A stretch of DNA of 64,000 bases from NCBI GenBank assembly GCA_026874595.1, contig CM049318.1, forward strand, positions 62,096,250 to 62,160,249, read 5' to 3'. This DNA comes from Sipunculus nudus. Taxonomy: Eukaryota; Annelida; Sipuncula; Golfingiida; Sipunculidae. The notes under the pieces were generated by a model, which searched no databases, was not told where the DNA came from, and was given only the letters and a program-made list of their open reading frames with translations. Of this stretch, positions 47,225 through 61,074 are shown piece after piece; position 1 is the first letter of the stretch; every line of letters begins with the position of its first letter. The position numbers were made by a program, and so were the translations under genes.

Positions 47225-47720
47225 ATATTTTGGTGCATGTTTCTATGGCTGCGTCATTTGGATATCTTTTGCATGTTTCCACTAAGGTGATAAGAGAATA
47301 CCGTAACATTACATATAGATAAAAGGTAAAACAGGCGGCCAATCAATATGGCAGTAATGCATACCTTGACAGTAACACCAGTGACCAGTACATTACACTA
47401 GGTTATTGTATTGCTTATTGACCATTTTGGTCACTCGTGTCAATTGCTACCACTAAACTATCTTCCTGTCTGTCAAAATGAGGGGAATGATGGCAAAGTT
47501 GATGCAAGTGCACTCATTACAGCTCGTGCCAAGAAGAGGACGACGGCCAAAGTTTGTCTTGTTTTCTTTTCCTTACCCAGCAGATAATACTGACCCAAAT
47601 GTCTAACTTTTTAAATAATACTTAAGTATGCTGAAAATTTAGCTCACGCAGTGATACCGGAATTTTCTGGTCTCAGTTATCAAGCAAAAGGAATATCAAA
47701 ATCTCTTCTTTTCTATCTTT
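44233..47720 (-). other. Psc: Upstream region of Psc, probably first (5' UTR) intron
   Basis: Because coding exon 1 begins at a splice acceptor, this stretch is probably intronic. It contains C- or G-runs (45,149-45,161; 46,008-46,019; 46,276-46,291), a GC-richer block at 46,330-46,640, and (TA)n tracts at 46,971-47,044 and 47,171-47,220 separated by an inverted pair AAGTCGGTTCACTG-like motif near 47,101-47,130. Confidence 0.5.
46971..47220. repeat. Pair of (TA)n microsatellites around a small hairpin
   Basis: TA tracts at 46,971-47,044 and 47,171-47,220. Between them AGAAGTCGGTTCACTG (47,099 onward) faces its near-exact inverse CAGTGAACCGACTTTTCT (47,114-47,131) across a 2-3 base loop, followed by a CT-rich tract. 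Confidence 0.85.
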
Positions 47721-48077
47721 ACCTGCTGTGATGTACAGTAACCTGAAGCGCCATACAAGTTTAACCGATTGTGCCATACTGTAACCTGTTGTGATATACT
47801 TTAACCTGATGTGACATACTGTAACCTAATGTGATATACTTTAACCTAATGTGACATTATTAACCAGCTGTGACATACATTTACCTGATGTGACATACTT
47901 TGACCTGATGTGATATACTTTAAACTTATGTGACATACTTTTACCTGATGTAACATACTTTGACCTGATGTGATATACTTTAACCTGATGTGACATACTT
48001 TAACCTGATATGACGTACTTTAACTTGATGTGACATACTTTGACCTGATGTGACATACTTTGGCCTGATTTGACTTT
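47721..48077. repeat. 20-bp minisatellite, about 18 units
   Basis: Consensus unit AACCTGATGTGACATACTTT. Units vary at GAC/GAT, CTTT/CTGT and CCTG/CCTA, and are most uniform in the second half (47,880-48,060). The first units are most diverged. Non-coding; between the Psc CpG-rich block and coding exon 1. Confidence 0.93.
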
Positions 48078-49239
48078 CTCATAATACAAAGGAAGGATAT
48101 GAGCTAGGTGAACTTGGAAATCCAATTTTTTTAGAATCTGTTTCCTCGTTCTCTATAATAACAATTAACAATAATTTTAAGAATACATCAAAGCACTGCT
48201 ATAAAACTGCACAATCCAGTTCACGGGAATAGTTCTTTGCAGACAGTGTCACAGGAATGCGGCTTTATTTCCTGTCCACAGGGGACGCTGTTAAGTGGTC
48301 GCTGGGTTTAATGTTACTAGATAGTTAAATTCATGAAAGATAAAACAGGAAATAAAAAAAATTACACTTTATCCGTAATCATTAACATGTCATTAAAAAT
48401 AATTATATTTTGTATATACATTCAGAACACAAGGTAACTGATACACTTACACTATAGAAAACGTTAAAAAATTATAAAGTTTCAAGTCTGTGTGTAACAT
48501 CAAAAAGACGTAACTGTAAAGATTAAAGGAAATTTGTAACCCAAATCCACCATTATGAACTAAGGTAAATCAACCATTCAGGAAACAAAGAGCATTGGGA
48601 GAGTGGTAGGTTATCCAAAGTCCACCAGCGTACTGCCCAGACTGGTGAAGTCATCCGTAAAATCCAATAAGTAGAGAAGACTTCCGGTTTCCCAGTGCTC
48701 CGCACCGGGTCACCGAGAAAAGCCAATAGCACACAGGAAAATCCAGAAACGTCAATGCTAGTAACAAAACGTCACCTTTCTTACAATGCATCACATATTT
48801 TAAGCAAAGAATAAGCAGAGTAAAAAAAAGTTTTTTTTTTTAGTAAAAAAAAAGAAAATGTAAAATCTTGAAACTGTGACAAAATGTCAACATGTTCTCT
48901 GAGTGCAAGGCTAAATTTCTTTAATTACCATGGAAAGATAAAATCAAAAATAGATTTTAAGTAGAATTAATTTGTAAATAAAATTAGCTTTAACCACTTG
49001 TTTATAAAATAGAAAAAGCGAATTTTATTTCCCCGAGACTTGGGCTCCTACTACAAAACAACTTAAATGTGTTAAAAAGAAGAGTACATAATCCCTATTT
49101 CAGGCTGTTGAATTCATAACATGATATTATGGATCAACAAACTAATAATGGTTAAGAATTGCTCACATCCGCATCGCAAACGCCTCATGAGAAAATACCG
49201 AGATTACACATCCTACACCGTAAATAAAAAAAAAAAATA
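48078..49239. other. AT-rich stretch downstream of the CpG-rich block
   Basis: No gene seen. Probably part of the first Psc intron. Confidence 0.4.
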
Positions 49240-50560
49240 ATCAGCCTGGAAGGCCAATATACAAAACGCGCAAACTGACACTTTCAATCGAGTCGGGGCA
49301 TGGCAATCTCGATAAGAAGGGCTGCGCTCGAAATGTGAAGAGAAATAGGCTGCAAAACACGCAAGATCCGCAGGGAACAGCGCCAACTCTGAACTGAATA
49401 TCAGGCTCCGCCGAGCTCCCAGGGGAGGGTTAATAGTCACGACACAAGCAGCACAAAAACCGCTCAACTGTTGGGGCTGCTTTCGGGTTAAACTGCCCTT
49501 GCACTGTGCGCTGGTGGTGTTATAAATGAGCTCAATACGGAGCCAGGTTGGCAGGTTTAAAGAAGCCCTCAAAACAGCCGAGCTGGCCGTGCCGCGCTGC
49601 TCCGAGATGCTCAAGCACTGGGGAGACCAAGCTCGCTTGTAGAGTGGTACAAATCCTGAACAAACACCAAGATAGATTGTCAGTCTTGATGGGGGAGTTG
49701 GCTCTTGCCCCCACCGGACGAAACCACATTGACCGCTAGCGCCAATCAACAAACATCGCATTCAAGCCGGTCAACCGACCACCGTGCCTACAGCGAAAGG
49801 TCGCCAAGGGTCGGCCCCCAGCGCAGCTCGCACCGACAGCGGGACGGACTGGGCACGCCAGAGTGAGACGACAGATGCACGCCACGGCAGGGTAGACCGC
49901 CCCACCTCCAGTGAGCGGCAAAATCTTTGTCACTCACACGTCCGCTACTGCCAAACCGTCAGTTTTCGAACTGCAAACCGCGCTGAAACTGCTCAAAACC
50001 ATCCGTAATTCGCTGTGTTGCTTCAATACCAACCTGTGTGTTGATCTGTCATGATTCCATCGGGCTTGCCTGGTCAGTTCTGCCCTTAATTTCGGTTTGT
50101 TGAGCAAGACACAGGGTTACGTGCGTGCTTCTCTCTCGCTCTCCCGTACTGCAGTAGACCTTTCAGGCCCCGCATCGAGTGGGCTCAGCCAGCGAGCCGT
50201 CAGCGACCAATGATTAATCACCCAGAGCTCGCCTCTGATTGGTCGGTTGAGGTAGCGCTCGGGCGATCACAAGCGCGGTGAGCCGGGCCTTTTTCCCTGC
50301 TTGCCCTCAAAAACACAGGCTCAAATTTCCGCAAGGCATAACGGTTTTTGAATTTCAATAAAGCTTTTGCCGGAGCCCTGCCCTCCCTGGCATGGCCTAG
50401 ACAAGAAAATTCTGTCACGTCATAAGAGCTGAACTGGCTCACCAGCAAGGGTACTTTCACCTGCACGAGTCGTCTGGTGACTGAATGTCAGTCAGTCCTG
50501 AAAATTTAACGAAACAGCCCGCCGCGAGTTAATGTCGTCTAGCGTGAGCCGACAGTGGCC
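49240..50560 (-). promoter_or_regulatory. Psc: GC/CpG-rich block: candidate Psc promoter and untranslated first exon
   Basis: This 1.3 kb stands out from AT-rich flanks by GC content and many CG dinucleotides. It lies upstream of Psc coding exon 1, which starts at a splice acceptor and therefore needs an upstream exon. CCAAT motifs occur on both strands (CCAAT at 50,207-50,211; ATTGG at 50,238-50,242). A possible donor, GTGAGTGAC on the minus strand, lies near 49,938-49,946. Frames of up to 182 codons on both strands look like by-products of GC content. The exact start site is not determined. Confidence 0.45.
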
Positions 50561-53500
50561 CGATTTGTTATCTCCCGGGTATAACGATTTATATTTAACA
50601 ATTTTGATCCAAAACCGAAAATCTGTATAATATACTCTCTTATCATAAGAGGGTGAGAAAAACTTCTTCCGTTCACGAACACTGACCCTAAGTCAATAGG
50701 TCACACGGTGTCGTCTGCTGACGTTTCCCGCGCCGCGCTTTCATAACGGATTTCTCGCAAGTCAAGATGGGGGGGGGGGGGGGGACTTCCAATATTTTTC
50801 TACGATAGCTGCGTAATTTTAATTCTCTGAAAATTGCTGGGACAAACATCTTTAGTGCAGGTGCTGGTCCAACCCATGTACTTAGGGAACCAATTAAGGC
50901 TGCCCGCCACGTTTTGATCGGTAACGCAGCGAGTCCACGTCATAACGGTACAAACACGCGGTACTTTTTCACTTCCTGTGTTGATCCCATTTTCATAATC
51001 GCAATGAACTGGGCTAAAAAAAGCAAAATGATCATGGTCCATGACACACGGGTGTGTTTGAATAAGGGAAAATTTTGTTTTATGATACATAAATAATTTT
51101 GAGGTCTTCCGATCGTGTATATAAAGTGACATCTAACACTGAAAGAGAAAAAATCTCACGAATCTCTAAATTGCAGAGAGAGGAAAAATTAATTTATATA
51201 AATATTATTAGTCCTAACCAAATTACCCATCAAGAGATGGTATATATTATCTTTTACAAACAAAATCGTTGTATGATGAACTCTTTCATCATTTGCAGAC
51301 ATAAGTCTAATTGAACCGTTTTTGCTGAATCAATTAAATAAACTTTTAAATAATCTCTTCTTAATATTAATTATGCGTTATAATGCGCCAAGAACTGATG
51401 TTTACTTGGGAATATATAACTTAGCAGTGACATTTAATGTACCTGTTTATTTAATTATATTTTAAATATTAATTCTCCCAATAAAAAGATGATAATTGGC
51501 GGCATTACTGGTAAACCATTTAAGTACACAGGCATACCTTGTACATGTGTTTGATAATGAACAGGCATGCCATAATGTTCTTATATACAGTTGTTTTTGT
51601 TGCTGGTATTATAATAATTGTTGTCATTATTGTAATGTTATGTTATTATTACTGCCATTATTTTGCATATGCGTATTGTATATGTAATATACACATGCAT
51701 TCGCACATATGACTCGGGTAAAAACGTAGGAAACATTGATCTTTTGGTTGAAATATTAAGTTATGTGTTGTATAATAAGTCCTTTGCTATATTATTCTGT
51801 ATTATAGTTGTCGGTTAATCAAAAGAACCTTTCCTAACAATTTTTCCTCCGAGAGTTTTTAGCTCAGAAAATAAATAACAAATATTAGGCCTTCGTTATA
51901 AAAGGGCAAAATGTAACAAGGTACGAAACTAAGCGAATGCCATTAACGTATAGAGCCCAGATATTCACTTCAGAGAGATATGGTCCGTTTAAATAAAAAA
52001 TGAAATTAAGTTTAATGACAAGATATGATAAATTACACTTTATATCTCACTATTATACAGCAATACCTTTTTTAAACGAAGAAAATTTCAGAGCTTGTGC
52101 TGAGCTTTTATCAAGCTCCATGAACTTTTCTTGCTTGATAGCAAAGAAATGCAATTAATACCGGACGAGGAAGCCCACAGAGCGTTCATAAATATGCCTC
52201 GGCACCACAGCTGTTTTTTTAATATACGGGATTATATATTCCTTGTTTCACGGGTTCGGGTTTGGGAACATCTCCCGGCTTGCATGTGGTTATGGTATAT
52301 ATGCAGTCAGGAAAAGACATACATTTGCATATACTGTATATGCGTAATGTATATATTGTAGACAAATTACTGACCGAATTAACATTAATGTGAATGTCTT
52401 GTGGCTTGCATGTTTTAAATATTCAAATTACGTTATGTTAAGAAAAATTCACAAGTAATTATAAATAAAAAAGACATTTGATTTTAATTGCAATTCAATT
52501 CAGCGATATACTTGCTGAGGGAACTGAAATACTGTTAAAAGGTAATAATTGTTTTCTAAAATCCAGAAAGACAAGACCTCTGAAAAACCCGTATATATTT
52601 GAAAGAGACTGAATAAATGGCCATCATCTTTTTAAATTTAATGAAGAAAAACTAAAACAGTGATGAAACAGTATATACAGAATATGTATGTATGCACATT
52701 TAAACTCGCGCGGCTTACAGTTTTATTATTGCAATAGGATATTAAGTAATCAACACAAGCCGAGTTAATCGCCATGCAATAAGAACAAAATGACGTGAAA
52801 ATCAAATCCAGAGTTATTACCATTTGTGCTCTTTGAAAATTACCAAGTGAGGGACGGTGTCCTTCTACAGTTTACGAAGAAGAAATCACGAAGGAGAAAA
52901 AAATTTTTTTTTATGTCCCCTTTATTAGAAACCAAGGAACAGATTGTTTGAAAAATTGAGGCGTTTGAATGTGTTTTCTGTCGACAGGATTTATACACAT
53001 AATGGCAAAAATAAACAAAATGCTTTAAATATTATCTTAATTGGGGAACCAAACGTTAATATTGATACCAACTGTGCAAGCATATATCCATTCATGTAAA
53101 AATGTTTAATATTGCAAGCTTTATAGATGTTAACATTTGCATGGATATTTTTGTTCATATACTCAACCCTATCTTTAAACACAAATATCAAAAACAGCAG
53201 CTTGCAAGCAGCTTGATTCACCAAGATATTCAGGTTGTATGTCCTGTGTGATGTATATAAGTATGTGTGTCATGTGTTTATATCTATGTTTTGTTACTGG
53301 ATTGTATTTGAATTTAGGGAACATTCACTGCATTATTTAATATTGAATATTGGAAAAGTACATTCATTGGCACTCTTGAGCTACTAGTACAGTTCAATGG
53401 AAATAAATATGTATAAAGGAAAACAAATTAAGACGGTATACTTTCCCGGCTTGTAATTACAAAATCTCCGTTTCTTATCAGAATTTATTGAGATGTTCAC

Positions 53501-55300
53501 GCGGTATATATATATATACTCTATATATGGACAGTCTTGAGATACCGCGTATATAATAGAAGGGCTGGGTGTATAGTCGCCAGTTCAATAGTCGAGAAAT
53601 CATGAATTTCTCATATTGTGTGGTTCACGTCATGCATGGACTAATAAATAGGGTGTGTGTGAATTTTATCAAATGAACATTTAATATGATATACTAATTA
53701 TCCGTATCAACGTTTATATAGTAAAAAATCCAAAATCATTTTTTAAATTTTTTTACGTTCGCTTTCATTTTTAATTTAAGAGGCTCTGGTTCAAAATTTC
53801 GCTGATAAATATTTCTGACAAAAAATAAATAAATCCTTACCAAAATTATTAAAAAGAAAGTAATATATACATGATTTAATTTCAGTTACATTTCGTATTT
53901 ACAACTTTTGTTATAAAGGATAAAATAATTGAAATATATAATACGAAAAGAGAAATTAATTATTGTACAGATAGAAGATTTTCCGGAAATATCTGTTGTA
54001 AAATAATGATTTAAAACCTGACATTTGTAAATAAAGTAAACATGAGAAAAGCCCGCGGGAAGATATATATATTTATAAGGCTGCCAAAATTGCCTGTATG
54101 CTATATTTTTTCGTTAAATTAGGCTTAAAAATATGATTATACATTCAGTATGTGAAAGAATTGACCAAAGAGAAAATGCGTGATTCTTCATCTATGAAGA
54201 AATACACAATATAAATATAATGCTCCAACCTATTTATGTTTTTATTCATGACAAGAGTAGCCATAGTGCATGTCTGCTTTTTAAAATAAATGTAATGTGC
54301 TAAAGAAAGGAGAAAAAAATGTAAAGTAAAAAGAAAGAACAACTAAAAAGAAATTTCTTTGCGTAATTATATATCCTGTTAAATCAGTATTTTCTTTTAG
54401 GAAATACAAATATCGGGTAGACGTGTGTACGTTTGTAAATGAATGGAACTAATTAATTCGGCCTGCAAAGTAAAAACTGTTATATATAGGGGAATACATA
54501 ATATATACACATATATACATGGATGACAGTATTACATATATTTATTATAGATTCACTTATATGCAGCGTACACTTCACATTGCAAGTATTCAAAAATTAT
54601 TTTGTATTTTCCTCATGTAGTTATTTGAAATAAATACCAAACGTTTGCATACAAACTTTATATATTTTGGGTATATATATCTACGCATGCAGATAGTTCA
54701 TATCTAATTAACGACCATTGTTTAATATCTAATGAATATTATAAGTAGCCTACTATTTTCAAGAAAACTATATTAATGCAGAGATTTTCAAACGATATGA
54801 TAAATATAAAGGCATTCTTAGCAAAACTGAAAATACTTACATGTAGAAAAATGAACTGTATTATATCGCTATATTTATGTGTACAGTATGAATATATTGA
54901 GCGCTAAATATGTAAAGTGATCTTTATTAAAATAAATTTTCCTACTGACACTATTAAATTAAAAATGTACATTATCCATTTAAGTCTTATATATAGTCTC
55001 TTTCAGTCCTGAGATGGCAATGCAATTTCAAATAAGTAGTCTGCGTATATTTGGTCTCTTTATAATATATTTGCCATAGATTTAGGTATACAATTTATAC
55101 TTTTACATGTTCCATGCAGTTACCGACAAGAGAAGGGTATAAATACATGTTACGGTGAAAGTGTGAAATATAAAAGAAGGAAATATAGAGATTTCCATTA
55201 AAACAAACGTTCAAATATTATTTACATGAAAAGCATAAAAAATCTGATTCCATTGCATATTTATTTATGTATATGTGGTTCATGAGATATATACGTATAT
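50561..55300. other. AT-rich intergenic stretch
   Basis: A G-run lies at 50,768-50,783. Short frames only. No exon could be supported; 51,099-51,314 is open on the plus strand but has low-complexity composition. Confidence 0.4.
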
Positions 55301-55308
55301 ACATCAGA

Positions 55309-55357
<49 letters not shown>
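55309..55357. repeat. Compound (AT)n-(GT)n microsatellite
   Basis: AT units followed by about 14 GT units. Confidence 0.95.
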
Positions 55358-55358
<1 letters not shown>

Positions 55359-55950
55359 TTGTGTTAATATTATAGTCTGTTTTGAAGTTATTAAATTCAT
55401 AATTTAAATATAATAATATATTTGAAATTTGTTATTATTTCACGTGATTTAAATGAATAAAATTCTTTCATTCAAGCAGGGTTAAACATGAAACTGGAAA
55501 GCCAAGTATCACTCATCAAAAAATCCAGATGCGTCCGAGGTAACAGCATGGGGAATATTTCCGAAAAACAGCATACTGTAGATTTACATGAGATCCTCTA
55601 TGTATAGTAAAAAAGATTTTTTAATATTCCACTTATATTATTGCTGTTTTTTTCCCACTGATTTTATTTTTTACACAGAAAAGGTTAAGTGAAATGTAAG
55701 TTCCCTTATATTTGCTTTCGATTACTTAATTTGATTATTTCTTTAATATTTCAGTTAATAATTACATTAGAGACATGGAGAGCGATATAAGAGCGATAAG
55801 GTAAAATAAAAAATATTTTAATATCAAATAAGGTCGTATAATTAAAACAAATGATTTATAAAAATGAATTTCTTCATATATGATATTCCTGTTATAAGCA
55901 TCTTATTTGAAGTTCTAAACAGAATTTCCATACAAAGGCAAGTTTTGTGA

Positions 55951-55982
55951 TCATGAACGTTCATGAACGTTCATGAAAGTTC
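55951..55982. repeat. 10-bp tandem repeat, three units
   Basis: CATGAACGTT repeated as CATGAACGTT, CATGAACGTT, CATGAAAGTT. Each unit contains the palindrome-like GAACGTTC across junctions. Confidence 0.8.
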
Positions 55983-56370
55983 AAATACTCTCATTTACCA
56001 ATTAAGTGAGATTCAGATATGCATTACAAGGTCCTTATGTAAACAATTTTATTTTGATAAAGGCCTTCCATGTCGATGGTGCGATAAAAGTGTAATTTGT
56101 TGCAGTTGATGGTCTTCTCTGTAATGACCATATGTCTATCAACGAAATATTGTATTATTTTACTGTATCGTGCTATGTGTTTGATATGTATGATTTTGTT
56201 TCATATCCGATTAATAGGTTGTATTACAAATGTATATGCAGCTGGGACCAGGTCTCGATTAAAAAACAGGCATTGACAAAAATTGACTTTTTAAATATTT
56301 TATAAAGAAATAAATCAGATAAAATAAACGCATTTGGCCACAAATGCTCTTATTTACATTTACTCAAACG

Positions 56371-56371
<1 letters not shown>

Positions 56372-56434
<63 letters not shown>
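56372..56434. repeat. (TA)n microsatellite
   Basis: Pure TA tract of about 62 bases. Confidence 0.95.
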
Positions 56435-56438
<4 letters not shown>

Positions 56439-56750
56439 ATAATATGATTCCAGTGTGTCGAGGTAAGCCTTTTGGTTTCATTTAACAGCTACAAACAATT
56501 GAAGATGCTATGTATGTAGTTAAACTGTATTCCTAGTATATGTGCACTTTTCATAAATCATGTTTCTCGGCCTAATTATACCAACTGCAAGTTGTCTGCA
56601 ATAATTATCATTTGAAAATGTAGGGAGTTTTCTCTGGAATTGTTTTGTGGGCAATTTTTTTATTGAAGGTTATTAATGAATGGTCATGAATCGATAATAT
56701 ACAACCAATATATAACGTTGTATATTTATATAATTATGAACTATGTACAA

Positions 56751-56753
<3 letters not shown>

Positions 56754-56802
<49 letters not shown>
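56754..56802. repeat. (TA)n microsatellite
   Basis: Pure TA tract of about 48 bases. Confidence 0.95.
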
Positions 56803-56807
<5 letters not shown>

Positions 56808-57379
56808 ATATGGCTCATAACAGAATTTAAAGAAATCGAGAGCAGATATTACATGGAGAAACCGAACAATTTGGAACTGTGTGGTCATAACATCATGCAG
56901 CAGATAGATACATGGATGAACCGAGAAAGGTAGGCCTACACTATGTGGCTGGTGGTATGAGGATGCGTTTTAATTGGCATGGGTGGCGGGCTGTTAAGAA
57001 AATCGATACTAGCGGTCCCCTCTGACAACGTGTGGAGTTCTGAACGATGAGAGTGCACTGGGCCCGCCCACCACGACAATAGCTCAGTCTTAGCCTGGCA
57101 GATCGTCCCTGATGTGACAAGCTTAAAACCATTCCTGTGCAAGTAGCTTGTGTTTGCGTATGAAGACAGTGCGAGTACTCACTGACAGATCACAAGCGAG
57201 AAACAGGTGGAACCAACTGAAGGGGCGCAGGGCGTGCACTCCAAGCTGGGTATTTTGACAAAATAGTATCACAAACTGGTTATTAAAACTTGATTGTGTA
57301 TTATCAGTTCTGTGTTTGCTCCTATAACCATTAATGCGTGCAAGAGTCCCTATTAATGCCGGAAGCAAGATTGGGGAAA

Positions 57380-57920
57380 AAATGTTTCAGCAGTCTGTGG
57401 GCGTCTTTCATGACAATTACTGATTGAACCATCTCCCTGGCCGACTGACAAAGCATCTGATCGCAGGCTGGCCTGGCTGGCTTGTGCAGGTTAATAATAA
57501 AACATACAGGAGACTGCTGGGGGTTTCTGTCGACGGAGAAGGGACCCAGCTGTCACACGAAACCGAGACCAGCAGCGAATGAAGAGACTCTTGTCAGCGG
57601 TACAAGTGACGGTGCGGCCGACGCCATGTTGGTTTTGTTGTGCATGCTCTGACCGTCACGATGCGCTGAGATGCTGTTCGATATGTCTAATTGTTGGGAA
57701 GAGCCACACAATATCGGCACTGCTCGCCAGCCGATTTGTATACGCCGGTATATCGGCAGTGCATGGTACGCGTCAGATTATTGCTTGCCGCGGGATTGAT
57801 CTATATGCGTGGCTTACAAGACGTCCCGCGTGCCGAGCAGTTACAACATTACAAAATGGGTCAGCGACAGAGGGGGTTAAAAAGACGCACCGGTGACCTC
57901 GCCGGTTCATACATATCTTA
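57380..57920. promoter_or_regulatory. GC-rich patch, possible promoter or first exon of an unseen gene
   Basis: GC-rich relative to flanks. On the minus strand CCAACATGGCGTCGGCCGC (start codon 57,627-57,625) resembles the ATGGCG-type start context of many first exons and YY1 sites. It opens a 24-codon frame to 57,553 that could continue by splicing. Plus-strand frames of 76-105 codons are also open. No product recognised. Confidence 0.25.
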
Positions 57921-58536
57921 AATTTATTACCCATACTTATATCTTCGCCTCTCTCTCCTTAATCAAACAGACCGGCCTGTCAAAAAAAATTGTGATTATT
58001 TGCACGAATCACAAAATGAGTTTTGTGCACTAAAATTTGACTGATTTAAATGCCGGGTCAATAATGGTGTAAATTTCCCCAGGGGCCCAAAGATTCATTT
58101 TGAAAAATAATATCAACAGGAGAGTAAAAAATTCTGTGATCTGTGCAATGTTGGTTAATCTTTATGCAGGTTTAATGTGATATATCTGAATAAACTATAA
58201 TGTAACAGAACTCAGATTTTTGTTTTGCGTGGTATATACATAGTTTTAGTACAATGGGCTCATCACAAATATTACGCCTTTTCCTATTCTGGCATATACA
58301 TATGGCCGAATGTTTCATTTATAATAAAACCATGGGTTTGTATACTTAGGTGTGTGCACTGTGTTGAGTATATACAGTAACGCAGCAGTTGATAATAATG
58401 TTCCCATGGTTAATTACTTTTCTACCCTTCAGAATGTTAATGTTTCAATAACCTTCCTGACAGATATTATATATAGAAACAGTTTGGCCGTGCTAGTGAC
58501 CAATCTAGCTTGTGTGCTGATCAATTACTTAATACA

Positions 58537-58537
<1 letters not shown>

Positions 58538-58591
<54 letters not shown>
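58538..58591. repeat. (TA)n microsatellite
   Basis: Pure TA tract of about 52 bases. Confidence 0.95.
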
Positions 58592-58595
<4 letters not shown>

Positions 58596-59003
58596 ATATA
58601 GAATTTTTAATTTCTAAAGTTACAGAATGGTTTTCTGAAAGCAGCTTCTATATCTTGTTGTCTGGAGAGTAAAGCATCTGCATGCTAATAATTACATTCA
58701 CAGGTTTTTTAAATATTCTTACTGTTTAAAGCTGATGACATATTTAATAATATAAAAGTTGGAGAAATTGGATTTCAGTAGTTTGACTGTTGTAAATGAC
58801 CAACCAGGTCCATATCTCTCCAAAATTATTTTATAATTTTGTACTGTATATAAAAATTATGATGAGTATGAAAAAAATATCATCGGTGTCAAAAATGAGC
58901 AATATCCTGTAAAAGGCTGGCATATATAGGAAAATATATAGTCTAAGGACGGTGAAGTGAAACCTGCGGGTTCTGTGAAATATGTTTATGTCATTTTCTC
59001 GCT

Positions 59004-59073
59004 AATCGGTCATAGTATGACAATTTTTCTTCCAACATAATCGGTCATTGCATGACAATTTTTCTTCCAACAT
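59004..59073. repeat. 35-bp tandem duplication, two units
   Basis: AATCGGTCAT..ATGACAATTT, continuing TTCTTCCAACAT, occurs twice back to back with about three differences (TAGT against TTGC). Confidence 0.92.
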
Positions 59074-60981
59074 AATGTATTACACACATGGCCCATGCAA
59101 CAGCATTGCTGCTTACAACTCCTTAGCCTGGCTAGTTTTTTTTAGGTCAAACATACTGTGTATTGATCTTCCATTCTAATGAAATCTTTTAACCTGAAGT
59201 AAACCATTGCTGTTTAAAAGAAGTTGAAAGTTGGTAATGTTAAAGTGGAAACTGGGGAAGATATTAATGTAAATTTAAAGAGTGACAGAATATGTCCGAA
59301 AACTAAAATTATTCTGAGCAGCAAGGGGGTTAAAGGATTAGTCTCTAATGTATGAGCGGGCAATTTATACATTATCTGATTAAAAAAGTATTTGAATATT
59401 AACGCCTGAAAAGAAGCATAGGAAAAAATGATAAAAAGTATTTCTTGAAAAAAAGTACATAATTATGAGATTGTTTCAGTATTAAGTGTTAGCACTGCCT
59501 TTTCTTCAAATTTTTGTTTCTCCTTATTATAATATTTCAAAACTGGCATTTAAATTACAAATGACTTTATGTTAATGTATTATTTATTTAGGTTGTCGCC
59601 TTAAAACCGCCTGAACACAATCCAGTTCTGCATGTTTAAACATATACAATAAAATACTCCTTTAATTTCCAGGGCAACAAATGGCTGAATTCTTTTACAG
59701 CCACACTGACTGGAAAATATTGATTTTTGCAGCCGTCAGGTGTTCCCTATGATGAGACCTAATTAGTTGGGCATCCCATCTCTTGTCGCCTGGTGCGGCA
59801 AACATGCAGTCCAACCTATAGGTTGACAGAGGACCGTAGTCTGTCCCTTTACTGGGAGTTCCAGTACAGGACACAAGCATAGTTTGTCGAACACGATTAA
59901 GCCGAGTACAGACTGTGTGGAAGTCGCAAGAAATAGTCAAAGTACAAAATTTAGAGAGATTATAACTAAGAATAAGCTGTTTGTGGTAAAACTCGCAAGG
60001 CTGTTTTTAATTCAAAACAACAGGGCTGGATTATATATATTCAGTTGATGTCATAGTATATTAGTGACTTGCAGGAATCTAAACAACGGTAATCGGTAAG
60101 GCTGCCGCCTCACCTATGGTGTGCAACTTGAATTAATCCTGTTTAACCCGCTGCTTTAAAAGCTCTTGGGGGAAACGGACAAAGTTCATTAACCTGACTG
60201 AGGCTACGTTTTAGTGATGATCCGGTGAAACAGATTTCAGAAAGAACAGGTACTACAAGCAGGTGCTATATATATATTTATATATATATATATATTACCC
60301 TTATCGATCAATAATTTATACACTATCTTTGTAAGCATTTCTCAAATCCTTTCATTTTCATAATTAATTGTTTACACAATTTATGATTTTTCAAAACTGA
60401 AATTAGTGAACCATCCCTATCACATATTAGTGAATCAGCATTTCTGGTCTATCAGGGTTCTTTTTGAGAACTTGTATTGATCAGCATTTCTGACTATTGT
60501 TTACATTCGCAATCTTATACACCAAATTCAGTAGATGTGCATGCATGGTTAGGCCTACCAGTTAAACCTGCATCACCTAGCAGTCATCTGAGACACAAGT
60601 TTAATAAGAAATTATTAGGCGGGAAAAAATTGACGGCATATTCGATTTGGCTTGTTAAAGATATGTACCTCTTATGTGATAACATTAAGTCATAATATTC
60701 TTAACTAGTATATAAACATGTGTATCTGAAGATGAATGTAGATATATGTTCAGCAGGTAATATACTGAACATATTAGTAGACAGTTAATAAAAATCAAGA
60801 AGATATAAGAACTGCAACGATCAGTGCGCCAGGAAACATGAACTGGGTTACAATGATTATACTGAGGTGAATGAGCAGCCTCAAATCATCACATTGGCTA
60901 CAAAACAGATCACACAATCAGACAAATAAGGACAACTGAAAATAAGAGACATTCTTCTGTGACATGATGACCAAACCTGTT

Positions 60982-61074
<93 letters not shown>

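Larger units (their letters stand above)
55358..57379. other. Intergenic stretch
   Basis: AT-rich with (TA)n at 56,372-56,434 and 56,754-56,802 and a small 10-bp repeat at 55,953. GC content rises from about 56,940. No supported exon. Confidence 0.4.

Noticed and set aside
46785-47342. Several frames made of alternating Tyr-Ile
   Set aside because: These are translations of (TA)n microsatellites; the same applies to similar frames at 10.7-11.0, 17.4, 27.7, 35.8, 40.9, 42.6, 56.7, 58.4 and 60.9 kb.
47721-48077. CRISPR-like array
   Set aside because: Units are contiguous 20-bp tandem repeats with no spacers, in a eukaryotic intronic context.
49213-49761. Minus-strand frame of 182 codons
   Set aside because: It lies in the GC-rich block, where stops are rare on both strands. 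The translation has no recognisable domain and it ends in low complexity; it more likely overlaps 5' UTR or promoter.
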